This document shows, piece after piece, positions 35,622 through 43,678 of a stretch of DNA of 64,000 bases. This DNA is from Actinomycetes bacterium. GTDB lineage: Bacteria; Actinomycetota; Acidimicrobiia; Acidimicrobiales; Microtrichaceae. The notes beneath the pieces are model-generated. The model was not told the origin of the DNA, did not search any database, and was given only the letters and a program-made list of their open reading frames with translations. The stretch covers positions 1 through 64,000 of the forward strand of contig JAEWED010000066.1 in assembly GCA_023389745.1 (NCBI GenBank), written 5' to 3'. The translations under genes and the position numbers were made by a program. Numbering within the stretch: position 1 is the stretch's first letter; each line of letters starts with the position of its first letter.

Positions 35622-35633
35622 GCACAGGCGCCG
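35612..35633. terminator. Bidirectional hairpin between convergent kinase-like and methyltransferase genes
   Basis: CGGCGCCTG (35612-35620) pairs perfectly with CAGGCGCCG (35625-35633) around a 4-nt loop. It includes the stop codon of the rightward gene and lies three bases from the stop of the leftward one. Confidence 0.6.
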
Positions 35634-35636
35634 CTA

Positions 35637-37106
35637 TCAGCCCTCGGCGGCGGCGCGACCCCGCTGCGCGTAGTCACGCAGCCGGGCCTGGTCCTCGACG
35701 CTCAGCAGCTCGATCACGTCGAACACCGGCTTGTCGGGACCGCGCATCACCTTGAGCGACTGCGCGCCCGCGGTCCCGCGCGCCGGGGCGTCGGTGGTCA
35801 GCAGCACCAACGGCAGCCCGTCGCCGCTCTCGTGCAGCACCGAGGCCTTGCCGAGCGCCTTCCAGAGCGTGTCGGTGCGACGCAGCCCGCCCCGGTTCGA
35901 CGTGAACGCGCCCGACACGTCGAACGCCCAGTCGTCACCGAGCTGGTCAGTCGCGACGAAGTTCAGGGTGATGCCGAGGCCCCGCGGCTTCACCTCGGTG
36001 CGCAGGTTCTCGAACCCGCACTCCTCGAGCAGGATCGCCGCGAGCTCACGGGCCTGGCGGCCTTCTCGCACTGCGCGCGCCTGGTACCCCTCGTCGTCGT
36101 CGGCCGGGGCCACCGCCGGCAGCTCGACGCGGAACGGGACGCGCTCGGTGTCGGCCTGTGCGAGACGGTCGCGCTCCTCGGCGACGCGACGTTCGGCGAT
36201 CTCGATGTAGTCGGAGTCGGTGTCGAAGCCGACGTAGTGGCGACCGGTGCGCACCGCGGCGACGGCGGAGCTGCCCGAGCCCATGAACGGGTCGAGCACC
36301 AGGTCGCCCTCGTAGGTGTAGAGCTCGATCAGCCGGCGCGGCAGCTCGACCGGGAACGGCGCAGGGTGACCGACGCGCGTCGCGCTCTCGGGACCGATCT
36401 CCCACAGGTCGGTCGTCGCCTCCATGAACTCGTCACGAGAGATCGTGGCGGTCGACGGCAGTCCGGCCTCGGCACGCTTCGTCGGCGTGAGCGCCCGGTC
36501 GAAACGGCCCTTGCTGGCGATGACGACCCGCTCGGTGATGTCACGGAGGACCGGGTTCGAGGGACGCTGGAACGTGCCCCAGGCACACGAGCCACCCGCC
36601 GCGCGGCCCTTCCACCAGACGACCTCGCCCCGGAGCAGCAGCCCCAGGTCCTGGAGGATCTGGGTGATGTCGCCCGAGAGCGAGCGGTACGGACGGCGGC
36701 CGAGGTTCGCGACGTTCACGGCGATGCGGCCACCCGGCTCGAGCACGCGCTTGCACTCGGCGAACACGTCGTGGAGCAGCTCGAGGTACTCGAAGTAGTC
36801 GGCGGGCACGCCGTCGACGCCGAGCTCCTCTTCGTAGGCCTTGCCGGCGAAGTACGGCGGCGAGGTCACGACGAGTGCGACCGAGTTGGACGCCACCTTG
36901 GCCATGTCGCGCGCGTCGTGGGCGTGGATGACGTCGAGGTCCGACGGGGTCGCGACGGTGGCGTCGGTCGAGACCTCCGGAGCCACGAAGCGGTCGTAGA
37001 AGGCGGTGGCATCGTGGCCCTCACGTCGACCGGAGCCGAAGTTGGCCGTCGCCGTCGCGGCACGGGCGCGGCGTGCGGTGGGCGAAGAACCGCGCGAGGT
37101 GCTCAC
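35637..37106 (-). CDS. Solitary beta-class DNA methyltransferase (N4-C or N6-A) with extra C-terminal domain
   Basis: A 489-residue SAM-dependent DNA methylase. The catalytic motif TSPPY (residues 81-85) precedes the SAM-binding DPFMGSGS (272-279), the beta-class order. SPPY favours N4-cytosine but also occurs in N6-adenine enzymes. Between them are WWKGRAAGGSCAWGTFQRPS and GHPAPFPVELPRRLIELYT. Residues 340-489 form a further domain (ILLEECGFENLRTEVKPRG, WAFDVSGAFTS, GGLRRTDTLWKALGKA SVL) that is not part of the methylase core. It might be a nuclease-like or target-recognition domain. No restriction gene is adjacent. It starts at GTG 37106, overlapping the RHH gene. Confidence 0.88.
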   Translation of the reverse strand: MSTSRGSSPTARRARAATATANFGSGRREGHDATAFYDRFVAPEVSTDATVATPSDLDVIHAHDARDMAKVASNSVALVVTSPPYFAGKAYEEELGVDGVPADYFEYLELLHDVFAECKRVLEPGGRIAVNVANLGRRPYRSLSGDITQILQDLGLLLRGEVVWWKGRAAGGSCAWGTFQRPSNPVLRDITERVVIASKGRFDRALTPTKRAEAGLPSTATISRDEFMEATTDLWEIGPESATRVGHPAPFPVELPRRLIELYTYEGDLVLDPFMGSGSSAVAAVRTGRHYVGFDTDSDYIEIAERRVAEERDRLAQADTERVPFRVELPAVAPADDDEGYQARAVREGRQARELAAILLEECGFENLRTEVKPRGLGITLNFVATDQLGDDWAFDVSGAFTSNRGGLRRTDTLWKALGKASVLHESGDGLPLVLLTTDAPARGTAGAQSLKVMRGPDKPVFDVIELLSVEDQARLRDYAQRGRAAAEG

Positions 37107-37333
37107 GCGTCACCGCCGGCGCGCGCCGCGTCGAGGACGCCCGGGCGAGCGGCGTCGAGCACCGTCGCCGCGCTCGGTAGGCGGTCGAGGAAGTCCTCGA
37201 CCGCCCGGTTCACCAACAGGTTGACCGAGACGTCGCGGTCGGTGGCGGCGTCGTGCAGCCGCTGGTGCAGCGACTCGGGCAGGCGGACCGCCGTGGCGAT
37301 GCGCGGTTCGTCGCAGACTCGTGGTCGACCCAT
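37103..37333 (-). CDS. Ribbon-helix-helix DNA-binding protein
   Basis: A 76-residue protein. The segment RIATAVRLPESLHQRLHDAA and DRDVSVNLLVNRAVEDFLDR L is a classic CopG/Arc-type strand-helix-helix. A short C-terminal tail follows (AATVLDAARPGVLDAARAGG, with a repeated LDAAR). The ATG at 37333 is chosen because the longer frame adds unrelated residues. Its stop overlaps the methyltransferase start by four bases (GTGA), so it is probably co-regulated with, and may control, the methylase. An antitoxin role is possible but no toxin gene is nearby. Confidence 0.85.
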   Translation of the reverse strand: MGRPRVCDEPRIATAVRLPESLHQRLHDAATDRDVSVNLLVNRAVEDFLDRLPSAATVLDAARPGVLDAARAGGDA

Positions 37334-37550
37334 GGCTCCGCACCGTACCCGTGCACACCGACAGTCACGCGGATAGACGCGCGCAACAACGCGCGCTGTG
37401 CCAGGAGTCATCGCGCGAGGCCCGGTCGCGGCACCGCGCCGTGTCTCGTCGGAGTCGACTTCCTGTTCGCGAACCCGAAGATCTGCGGTGCTGCGGCCGA
37501 TCTGACTGGTGACGGCCGACGATGCAGCGGCCCGGAACGAGGAGAACGAC

Positions 37551-38075
37551 GTGGCGCACTACGACGAGGACAGCCTGATCGCCGAGGCCAGTGCGGTGAT
37601 CGGTGACCGCGAGACCGTGCACGGGGCGGGCGTCTTCGCGCCGGCGGACATGTCGATGGCCAGCGCCGCGGGTGCCGCCGTCGGCGGCGGCGCGGCGAGC
37701 GGCGCCGTGAACCTCCTCACCGACAACGTCGTGGCGGACACCGCCGGCAACATCGCGGGAATGGTCGCCGGGCGTCACGCACTGATGGAAGGCGTCGCCG
37801 CCGAGGAGCACCTGAGCGTGCAGCTGCTCGTCGCCGTGACCGACGAGCACATCTACGTGCTCAACCGGAACACGTCGACCGGCCTGCCGCCGATCGCCCG
37901 CGCCTTCGACCGCTCCACCGCGCAGGTCACCATCAAGAAGTTCGGCGCGTCGCGGCGCATCACCCTCGAGGACCCCTCCGGCCAGGTGGAGACGATCGAG
38001 GTCACCGGCGGCACCGCCTTCTTCGCGCCGACGGGCAAGGGCGACAAGATCGTCCTGGCGCTGCTCTCGAGCTGA
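37551..38075 (+). CDS. Conserved hypothetical protein with PH-like domain
   Basis: A 174-residue protein. An N-terminal region with a Gly/Ala-rich amphipathic segment (AAGAAVGGGAASGAVNLLTD) precedes a beta-rich half (LLVAVTDEHIYVLNRNT, VTIKKFGASRRITLEDPSGQ). That half resembles bacterial PH/GRAM-like domains. The GTG at 37551 follows a clear GAGGAGAA ribosome-binding site at seven bases, preferred over the in-frame GTG at 37509. I do not recognise a named family. It is followed by two short copies of its 3' end. Confidence 0.75.
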   Translation: MAHYDEDSLIAEASAVIGDRETVHGAGVFAPADMSMASAAGAAVGGGAASGAVNLLTDNVVADTAGNIAGMVAGRHALMEGVAAEEHLSVQLLVAVTDEHIYVLNRNTSTGLPPIARAFDRSTAQVTIKKFGASRRITLEDPSGQVETIEVTGGTAFFAPTGKGDKIVLALLSS

Positions 38076-38142
38076 CGGGCCTGTCGAGCAGACCGCGCTG
38101 TCGAGCTGACCGAGTTCCGGACGTCGTGTAGAACGGGCGACG

Positions 38143-38655
38143 ATGTTCGACGACCTCCTGAACGCCAACCGCCGCTACCAGAGCACCTTCGTCGATCTCG
38201 GCCTCCGCGGCCGAGCGGCTCGTGAGCTCGCCGTGGTCACCTGCATCGACTCGCGGATCGATCCGCTGGCCATGCTCGGGTTGTCACCGGGCGACGCCAA
38301 GATCATCCGCAACGCCGGTGCGCGCATCACCGACGACACGCTGCGCTCGTTGATCCTGGCCACCAACCTGCTCGGAGCGAAGCGCATCTGCGTGGTGCCG
38401 CACACCGACTGCGCGGTGGGTGGGTCCAGCGAGGAGCAGATGCGAGAGAACGTTCGCTCGGCGACCGGGCACGACACCGGCGACTGGGAGTTCCTGGCGA
38501 CCACCGATCAGGCCGAGACGGTTCGCAGCGACATCGCACGCATCCGCGACTGCGAGCTGATCCCCGCCGACACGCAGATCGGCGCCTTCATCTTCGACGT
38601 GCACACCGGGGCCCTGCGTCCGATCGACCAGATCCGGCCGGTCGACGAGAGCTGA
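38143..38655 (+). CDS. Beta-class carbonic anhydrase
   Basis: A 170-residue zinc enzyme interconverting CO2 and bicarbonate. The ligands are C34 with the D36/R38 dyad (VVTCIDSRIDPL), H87 and C90 (VVPHTDCAVGG). GDAKIIRNAGARITDDTLRS is the usual second block. Length and motif order fit the actinobacterial clade of small beta-carbonic anhydrases. Cytosolic. The next gene begins one base after its stop, suggesting co-transcription. Confidence 0.93.
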   Translation: MFDDLLNANRRYQSTFVDLGLRGRAARELAVVTCIDSRIDPLAMLGLSPGDAKIIRNAGARITDDTLRSLILATNLLGAKRICVVPHTDCAVGGSSEEQMRENVRSATGHDTGDWEFLATTDQAETVRSDIARIRDCELIPADTQIGAFIFDVHTGALRPIDQIRPVDES

Positions 38656-38656
38656 C

Positions 38657-39145
38657 GTGCCCCCGTCCGAGGGCCCACCTGCCGGAGAGGTCGCCGACCA
38701 CCTGGCGATCTCGCAGCTGCAGAGCGCCTACGCGGACGTCATCAACCGCCGGGCCTGGTCCGAGCTCACCGAGCTGTTCGTCGACGACGCACCGGTGCGG
38801 ATCGACACGGTGTCCCGCGACCCGTTCCAGCTCGCCGGACCGGAGCAGGTCGGCGAGTTCATCGCCGGCGCGATCCAGCGGTTCGCGTTCTTCGAGTTCG
38901 TCATCCTCAACTCGCGCATCAACCTGGCGACCGACGGCGACATCGACCGGGCGGCCGCACGCATCTTCATGTGCGAGATCCGACTCGAGACCGCGACCGA
39001 CGAGTGGTCGACCGCGTACGGCGTGTACCACGACCGCTACGTGCGCACCGCAGGGGGCTGGCGGTTCGCCCGGCGCGACTACCAGTCGCTCGCCCGCACC
39101 ACCGGTGAGGTCTTCGAGTTCCCCCACCACCACCGCATCGACTGA
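38657..39145 (+). CDS. SnoaL-like/NTF2-fold protein
   Basis: A 162-residue protein starting at GTG 38657. The helix DHLAISQLQSAYADVINRRA is followed by LTELFVDDAPVRIDT and the strands AAARIFMCEIRLETATDEWS and GVYHDRYVRTAGGWRFARRD YQS, the SnoaL_4 arrangement. The pocket residues do not identify a ligand. Its last codons (HRID and stop) are repeated twice in tandem just downstream. Confidence 0.85.
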   Translation: MPPSEGPPAGEVADHLAISQLQSAYADVINRRAWSELTELFVDDAPVRIDTVSRDPFQLAGPEQVGEFIAGAIQRFAFFEFVILNSRINLATDGDIDRAAARIFMCEIRLETATDEWSTAYGVYHDRYVRTAGGWRFARRDYQSLARTTGEVFEFPHHHRID

Positions 39146-39173
39146 ACCGCATCGACTGAACGGCATCGACGGA
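39132..39173 (+). repeat. 14-bp tandem repeat spanning a stop codon
   Basis: ACCGCATCGACTGA occurs exactly at 39132-39145 and 39146-39159. A decayed third copy (ACGGCATCGACGGA) lies at 39160-39173. The first copy contains the true stop of the SnoaL-like gene. Confidence 0.9.
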
Positions 39174-39234
39174 ACCCGGCTCCGGCCGGCCGACCGACCC
39201 ACCGCGACAGGACCTGCCGCCTACGGTCAGGCCC

Positions 39235-39714
39235 ATGCTGATCACCACAGGCTTCGACTTCCCCGGCTACGAGATCACCTCCGTGCAGGGTGAGATCTTC
39301 GGTCTCACCGTGCGATCCCGGAACATCGGCGCGGGGTGCATCGCCGGGCTGCGCTCCATCGGCGGCGGTGAGATCCCCGAGTTCACCAAGCTGCTGTCGC
39401 AGAGCCGCAGCGAAGCGATGGCTCGCATGGTCGAGGAGGCCCGACGACTCGGCAGCACGGCGATCCTCGGCATGCGCTTCGACTCGGGCGCGATCGGGCA
39501 GTGGAGCGAGATCTGCGCCTACGGCACCGGCGTGACCGTCAACCCGCTGACGGAGTACGCCCGGCAGCAGTTCGACCACATCATGACCACCGGTGGGCTG
39601 CCCCAGCAGGGCTCGTACCAGACGGCGGTGAGCGAGTGGGGACCCACGACCCACGTCCCGACGCAGGCGCAGCCGCAGCCGTCCGAGCAGCCGCCGGCAC
39701 CGCCACAGGTCTGA
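39235..39714 (+). CDS. YbjQ/UPF0145-family protein
   Basis: A 159-residue small protein. The first 105 residues match the YbjQ family: TTGFDFPGYEITSVQGEIFG, SRNIGAGCIAGLRSIGGGEI, ARMVEEARRLGSTAILGMRF and YGTGVTVNPL. The family forms pentamers and is annotated as putative heavy-metal-binding. A Pro/Gln-rich C-terminal tail (PTQAQPQPSEQPPAPPQV) is added. The exact function is unknown. Confidence 0.9.
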   Translation: MLITTGFDFPGYEITSVQGEIFGLTVRSRNIGAGCIAGLRSIGGGEIPEFTKLLSQSRSEAMARMVEEARRLGSTAILGMRFDSGAIGQWSEICAYGTGVTVNPLTEYARQQFDHIMTTGGLPQQGSYQTAVSEWGPTTHVPTQAQPQPSEQPPAPPQV

Positions 39715-39790
39715 GGACACAGACCTGAGTGCGCCGGTCTGAGCGACGCCCGGATTCCAACGCGGCGGTGGCGTCGCCTAGAACGTCGGG

Positions 39791-40504
39791 GTGCGCCATC
39801 CGCTCCGCCATCGGTTCCTGCTGACCATCTCGCTCGCCGCGGCGGTGCTGGCTGCCGGATGCGGTGGCGGTGGTGACGACAGCGCGGCGGCGTCCGACGG
39901 CGGTGCCCGCAAGGTGACCGTCGCCGGCGACTCGATCTCGGTGGGACTCGGAGCGGCCCTGCGCGATGCGGTCGATGGAGGGGCCGTCGGCGAGGGGACC
40001 GAGGTGAAGGTGATCGGCGAGCCCGGCACCGGGCTCGCACGGGCGGACTCCTTCGACTGGAACGCACGACTCGACGAGCTCGCCCGCGACTTCCCGCCCG
40101 ACGTGCTGGTGTTCTCGCTGGGTTCGAACGACGCGCAGGACCTGGTCGACGCCGACGGTGACGTCGTGGTCACGATGGCCGACGACGACGCGTGGGACGA
40201 GGAGTACTCGCGCCGGCTCGCCGCCGCGTTCGACGCCTTCGAGGACACCGGGACGACGGTCGTGTGGGTCGGCCACGTGCGCACCGAGGAGGACCGCGTC
40301 GGTCTGACGAACCGCGGCGTGCACCGGCTCGCCGCCGACGTGGCAGCAGATCGCGACTGGGTGGTCGTGACCGACCTGGCCGAGATGCTGGGCTCGGGCG
40401 AGGAGGTCGCCGAGGACTGCCTCACCGACGACGGCCTGCACCTCACCGTCGACTGCCTGGAGCGCGCCGCGAGCGCTCTCGCCACCACGCCGCCGATCGG
40501 CTGA
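39791..40504 (+). CDS. SGNH/GDSL-type hydrolase lipoprotein
   Basis: A 237-residue exported esterase-like protein. The signal peptide ends in LAAGC (C24). The SGNH blocks are present: catalytic S48 in VAGDSIS, block III GSND in FSLGSNDAQD and the block V D-x-x-H in TDDGLHLT. It probably removes acyl groups from cell-wall or exopolysaccharide material. The start is GTG 39791, consistent with the signal peptide. Confidence 0.87.
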   Translation: MRHPLRHRFLLTISLAAAVLAAGCGGGGDDSAAASDGGARKVTVAGDSISVGLGAALRDAVDGGAVGEGTEVKVIGEPGTGLARADSFDWNARLDELARDFPPDVLVFSLGSNDAQDLVDADGDVVVTMADDDAWDEEYSRRLAAAFDAFEDTGTTVVWVGHVRTEEDRVGLTNRGVHRLAADVAADRDWVVVTDLAEMLGSGEEVAEDCLTDDGLHLTVDCLERAASALATTPPIG

Positions 40505-40508
40505 CCGC

Positions 40509-40563
40509 CGACATCCGATCCGGATTCGGAGCGATCGCTCCGAATCCGAGACGGAATTGCGGC
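40509..40563. repeat. 55-bp palindromic element, copy B
   Basis: Aligns without gaps to copies A and C. Its centre (40522-40547, starting GGATTCGGAGCG) is a perfect 26-bp palindrome. It lies between the convergent 3' ends of the SGNH hydrolase and the leftward oxidoreductase cluster, five bases after the stop codon. Confidence 0.8.
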
Positions 40564-40623
40564 AGTGAGGGGCGGGTCCTCGGCGGGAGCCGCACGGTGA
40601 GCGGGCCGCACGGCGGGGCCGCG

Positions 40624-41880
40624 TCAGGCGCTGCGCAGCTCGACGGGGGTCTCGGAGAACTCGAAGGTCGCACCCGTCGAGAACCGGGTCAGCGCGACGT
40701 CGGAGGACTCCTTGGCCGGCTCCTCGGCTCGCCACACCGACCAGGCTGCGAGGCCGTCGGGGCTCGGGTCGACGCGTTCGGCCCGGAAGTGCAGGTCGAC
40801 ACCCTGGACCAGGGTCGTGATCGCCGCGTCGTGCCCGGCGTGCAACAGGGTCAGCCAGTTGTGCTGGTCCGGTTCGTCGACCGCGGTGCACGGTCGCAGC
40901 TCGAGTCGGAGCGTGTCGGCGGCCTCGTCGACGTCGACCGCCACGTCGACGTAGCTGCGCGGCTGGAACGCCGGGTGCAGCTCGAGCACCTGGGCGAGCC
41001 CCGCGATCGAACGTTCGATGCCGAGTGCGTCGCGCAGACGTTCCGAGGTCAGCCCGACGCTGCCGGCGAAGTGGCGAGCGCCGATCTCGACGGCGTCCTC
41101 GGCGCCGTGACGGCGCCGCACCGAGGCGGTGAGCGACATGGTGAGCAGGTGCGACTGCGTCGCGATCTCACGGGCGAGCGCGACCAACGCGGCACGCGAG
41201 AACTGCTCGAGGCGCAGGTCCGGGTCCATCGGCGCGGTGTAGTCGTGCCACCCCTCGCCCACCGGCTCGAACTCGGCCACCGGCGACGCGGCGAGCAACG
41301 TGCCCATGATCTCGACCGCCTCGGCGGGGTCGGGCAGCGGCTCGACGTCGGGGTCGATCGTCGCGGTCCAGTGGCAGTGCGGGTGACGATCCGCCGGCGC
41401 CCGCGGCGGCCGGTGGATCGGACGGATCCGGGCCCTGCGGTTGGTCGCGATCGCGGTCGCGTCGAACGTCGGGTCCTCGATCGTGTGGCACATGGTGTGC
41501 ACGTAGTCGTCGCCCATCGGCTCGACGTCCATCAGCGCACCGCAGTGATCGAGCCAGAACTCGCCGTGGGTGTCGTCGATGACCCGCAGACGGAAGTCCA
41601 TGAACTCCGGCGGTGCGCCGATGTCGAGCTGCAGCCCCTTGAACATCGTGTCGATCGTGTCGCCCGAGTAGCCGAGCAGCTGCTGCACCCGCTTGGTGTA
41701 GATCGGGCTCGCGCCCATCCACTCCTCGATCGCGATCTGACCCATCTCGTCACGGCCGTACCGACTGATCAGGTGCGGCATGCCCGCACGGTCCATCAGC
41801 TGACCGGCCAGCAGGTACTCACGGGCGAGCACCGCGAGCTCATCCCGGTCGAGCTCGTCGAGACGACGGATCGAGGTCAT
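40624..41880 (-). CDS. Uncharacterised protein at the end of the oxidoreductase cluster
   Basis: A 418-residue soluble protein I cannot assign to a family. Notable segments are LISRYGRDEMGQIAIEEWMG, FWLDHCGALMDVEPMGDDYV, MCHTIEDPTFDATAIATNR and HPHCHWTATIDP. The conserved-looking Cys/His residues (DHCG, MCH, HCHW) could bind metal. The C-terminal half has SVGLTSERLRDALGIERSIA and a DSPE-like acyl-carrier or enzyme-like region. The start ATG overlaps the stop of the dehydrogenase by four bases (41877-41880), so it belongs to the same leftward operon. A ligand-handling role beside the oxidoreductases is only a contextual guess. Confidence 0.75.
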   Translation of the reverse strand: MTSIRRLDELDRDELAVLAREYLLAGQLMDRAGMPHLISRYGRDEMGQIAIEEWMGASPIYTKRVQQLLGYSGDTIDTMFKGLQLDIGAPPEFMDFRLRVIDDTHGEFWLDHCGALMDVEPMGDDYVHTMCHTIEDPTFDATAIATNRRARIRPIHRPPRAPADRHPHCHWTATIDPDVEPLPDPAEAVEIMGTLLAASPVAEFEPVGEGWHDYTAPMDPDLRLEQFSRAALVALAREIATQSHLLTMSLTASVRRRHGAEDAVEIGARHFAGSVGLTSERLRDALGIERSIAGLAQVLELHPAFQPRSYVDVAVDVDEAADTLRLELRPCTAVDEPDQHNWLTLLHAGHDAAITTLVQGVDLHFRAERVDPSPDGLAAWSVWRAEEPAKESSDVALTRFSTGATFEFSETPVELRSA

Positions 41881-42770
41881 GTGTCCGGCGCGTCGAGTCC
41901 CAGCGCGACGCGCAGCTTCGACGCGGCCAGACCGGCGAGCGGGAGGTCGACGCCGAGCTCCTCGCCCATCTCGACCGCGAGCTCCAGGTCCTTGCGACCC
42001 AGGACCGCCGAGTGCTCGAAGATCGGACGCAGGCCGTCGTCGGGCGCCATCGCCGTCGCGGTCGGGCGCACCATGATCGCTCCCGGTCCGCCGGTCACCC
42101 GGTCGGAGTGGCGCACGACCTCGCCGAGCTTGCCCAGGTCGAGCCCCGCGGCCTCGGCGAGGCGCTGCGCCTCGCCCACCACGGCGTAGCTGGCGAACGT
42201 GATCAGGTTGCGAGCGATCTTCGTCGTCGTGCCGGCACCGACGGGTCCCATGTGCTGGACCATCGAGGCGAAGTGCTCGAACACCCGACGGCACCGTTCG
42301 ACGGCCTCGTCGGGGCCCCCGACCATCACCGCGAGCGAGCCGTCGTGCGCGCCCATCGCACCACCGCTGACGGGCGCGTCGACCAGATCGACACCGGAGC
42401 CGGCGGCCAGCTCGGCGAGCGCGATCGCGCCCTCGGTGCTGATCGTCGAGTGCACGGCCACGACCGTGCCCGGCAGCGCCGTCGAGAGGATGCCCTCGGG
42501 CCCCTCGAGCACGTCGCGCACCTGCTGCTCGTTCTGGACCATCACGCAGATGACCGACGCGAGCGACGCGACCTCGGCGCCGTTGGCGGCCGCCGTGGCG
42601 CCCTTGGCCACGAACGGCTCGAGCGCCGCCGGCAGGGCGTCGCAGACGACGAGTCCACCGGGGTAGTTCCGGAGACGCTCGGCCATCGGCGCGCCGATGT
42701 TGCCGAGCCCGATGAAGCCGACCGATCGCCGCTCGGCGAGATCCTGTTCCGCACTCGTTCCGGTGCTCAT
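41877..42770 (-). CDS. 3-hydroxyisobutyrate-dehydrogenase-family oxidoreductase
   Basis: A 297-residue NAD(P)-dependent beta-hydroxyacid dehydrogenase. The Rossmann start VGFIGLGNIGAPMAERL, substrate loop DLVDAPVSGGAMGAHDGSL and catalytic lysine region GAGTTTKIARNLITFASYAV are intact. The C-terminal domain has GRKDLELAVEMGEELGVDLP. The GAGGGG ribosome-binding site supports the start. It matches the position of Rv0770 in the mycobacterial CYP51 neighbourhood. The physiological substrate is unknown. Confidence 0.92.
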   Translation of the reverse strand: MSTGTSAEQDLAERRSVGFIGLGNIGAPMAERLRNYPGGLVVCDALPAALEPFVAKGATAAANGAEVASLASVICVMVQNEQQVRDVLEGPEGILSTALPGTVVAVHSTISTEGAIALAELAAGSGVDLVDAPVSGGAMGAHDGSLAVMVGGPDEAVERCRRVFEHFASMVQHMGPVGAGTTTKIARNLITFASYAVVGEAQRLAEAAGLDLGKLGEVVRHSDRVTGGPGAIMVRPTATAMAPDDGLRPIFEHSAVLGRKDLELAVEMGEELGVDLPLAGLAASKLRVALGLDAPDT

Positions 42771-42822
42771 GCTCGTACCCCTCGTGTCGTGTCCACCGCT
42801 CGGCCGTCCCTACTGCTGGCGC

Positions 42823-43575
42823 TCATGCTCGGACGACCTGTCCCCCGTCGACGTTGAAGATCTGCCCGGTGATCCAGCTGGACTCATCCGACAGCAGGAA
42901 CTTCAGCATGCTCGCCATGTCGCCCGGCGTGCCGCGCCGCTTGATGGCCAGGCCCTTGACGATGTCGTCCATGATCGAGCCAGGCACCACGGTGCGCGAC
43001 GCCTCGGTGTCGGTCGGTCCGGGGGCGATGGCGTTGATGCGGATGTTCGCGCCGCCGAGCTCGTGGGCGAGCTGGATCGTCAGACCGTTGATGCCCGACT
43101 TCGCGAGGCCGTAGTAGTTCGAGTACATCCACGCCGCCGTCGACGACTGATTGACGATCGAGCCGCCCCCACCCGCTGCCATGTGCTCCCAGCACGCCCG
43201 GATGCACAGCAGCGCACCGTCCATGTTCACGCTCATGAAGCGGCGGTAGTAGTCCCAGTCGACCGTGAGCAGCAGGTCGATCTCCATGCCCCCGAAGATC
43301 GCCGCGTTGTTGACCAGGTGGTCGATGCGGCCGAACTCGTCCATCGTCGCGGTGGCCATGTCCGCGGTCGACGTCGGGTCCGACACGTCGACGCGCAGGC
43401 CGAGCGCGCGACCGCCACCGGCGACGATGTCCTCGGCGACCTTCACGGCACGCTCGACGTCGATGTCGGCCACGACCACCGCCGCGCCCTCGGCGGCGAG
43501 CGAGCGTGCGTACTCCTCGCCGATGCCACCGGCGGAACCGGTGACGATGCTGACCTTGCCCTCGAAACGTGCCAT
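42823..43575 (-). CDS. Short-chain dehydrogenase/reductase (Rv0769-like)
   Basis: A 250-residue classical SDR. The cofactor motif is TGSAGGIGEEYARSL, NNAA follows in HLVNNAAIFGG, and the catalytic triad is S-Y-K in NQSSTAAWMYSNYYGLAKSG. It ends DESSWITGQIFNVDGGQVVR, the usual SDR C-terminus. A GGAG ribosome-binding site precedes ATG 43575. It lies between the dehydrogenase and aldehyde-dehydrogenase genes in one leftward run. Confidence 0.93.
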   Translation of the reverse strand: MARFEGKVSIVTGSAGGIGEEYARSLAAEGAAVVVADIDVERAVKVAEDIVAGGGRALGLRVDVSDPTSTADMATATMDEFGRIDHLVNNAAIFGGMEIDLLLTVDWDYYRRFMSVNMDGALLCIRACWEHMAAGGGGSIVNQSSTAAWMYSNYYGLAKSGINGLTIQLAHELGGANIRINAIAPGPTDTEASRTVVPGSIMDDIVKGLAIKRRGTPGDMASMLKFLLSDESSWITGQIFNVDGGQVVRA

Positions 43576-43627
43576 GTCGGCTCCTGTCCCCTCGTTGCTG
43601 TGCGCCGTCATCGACCGATCGCTGACG

Positions 43628-43678
43628 CTCTGCTCATCTGCCGATCGCGATCACTCTGCTCATCTGCCGATCGCGATC
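43628..43678 (-). repeat. 26-bp tandem repeat spanning the aldehyde dehydrogenase stop codon
   Basis: A 25-base sequence beginning CTCTGCTCATCTGCCGATCG at 43654-43678 is repeated exactly at 43628-43652, period 26. The copy nearer the gene contains the stop codon and last residues (AIAIGR). A decayed third copy is visible around 43605-43625. Confidence 0.9.

Noticed and set aside
37103..37333. Toxin-antitoxin module at the RHH gene
   Set aside because: No small toxin gene lies beside it; the overlapping partner is the DNA methyltransferase.
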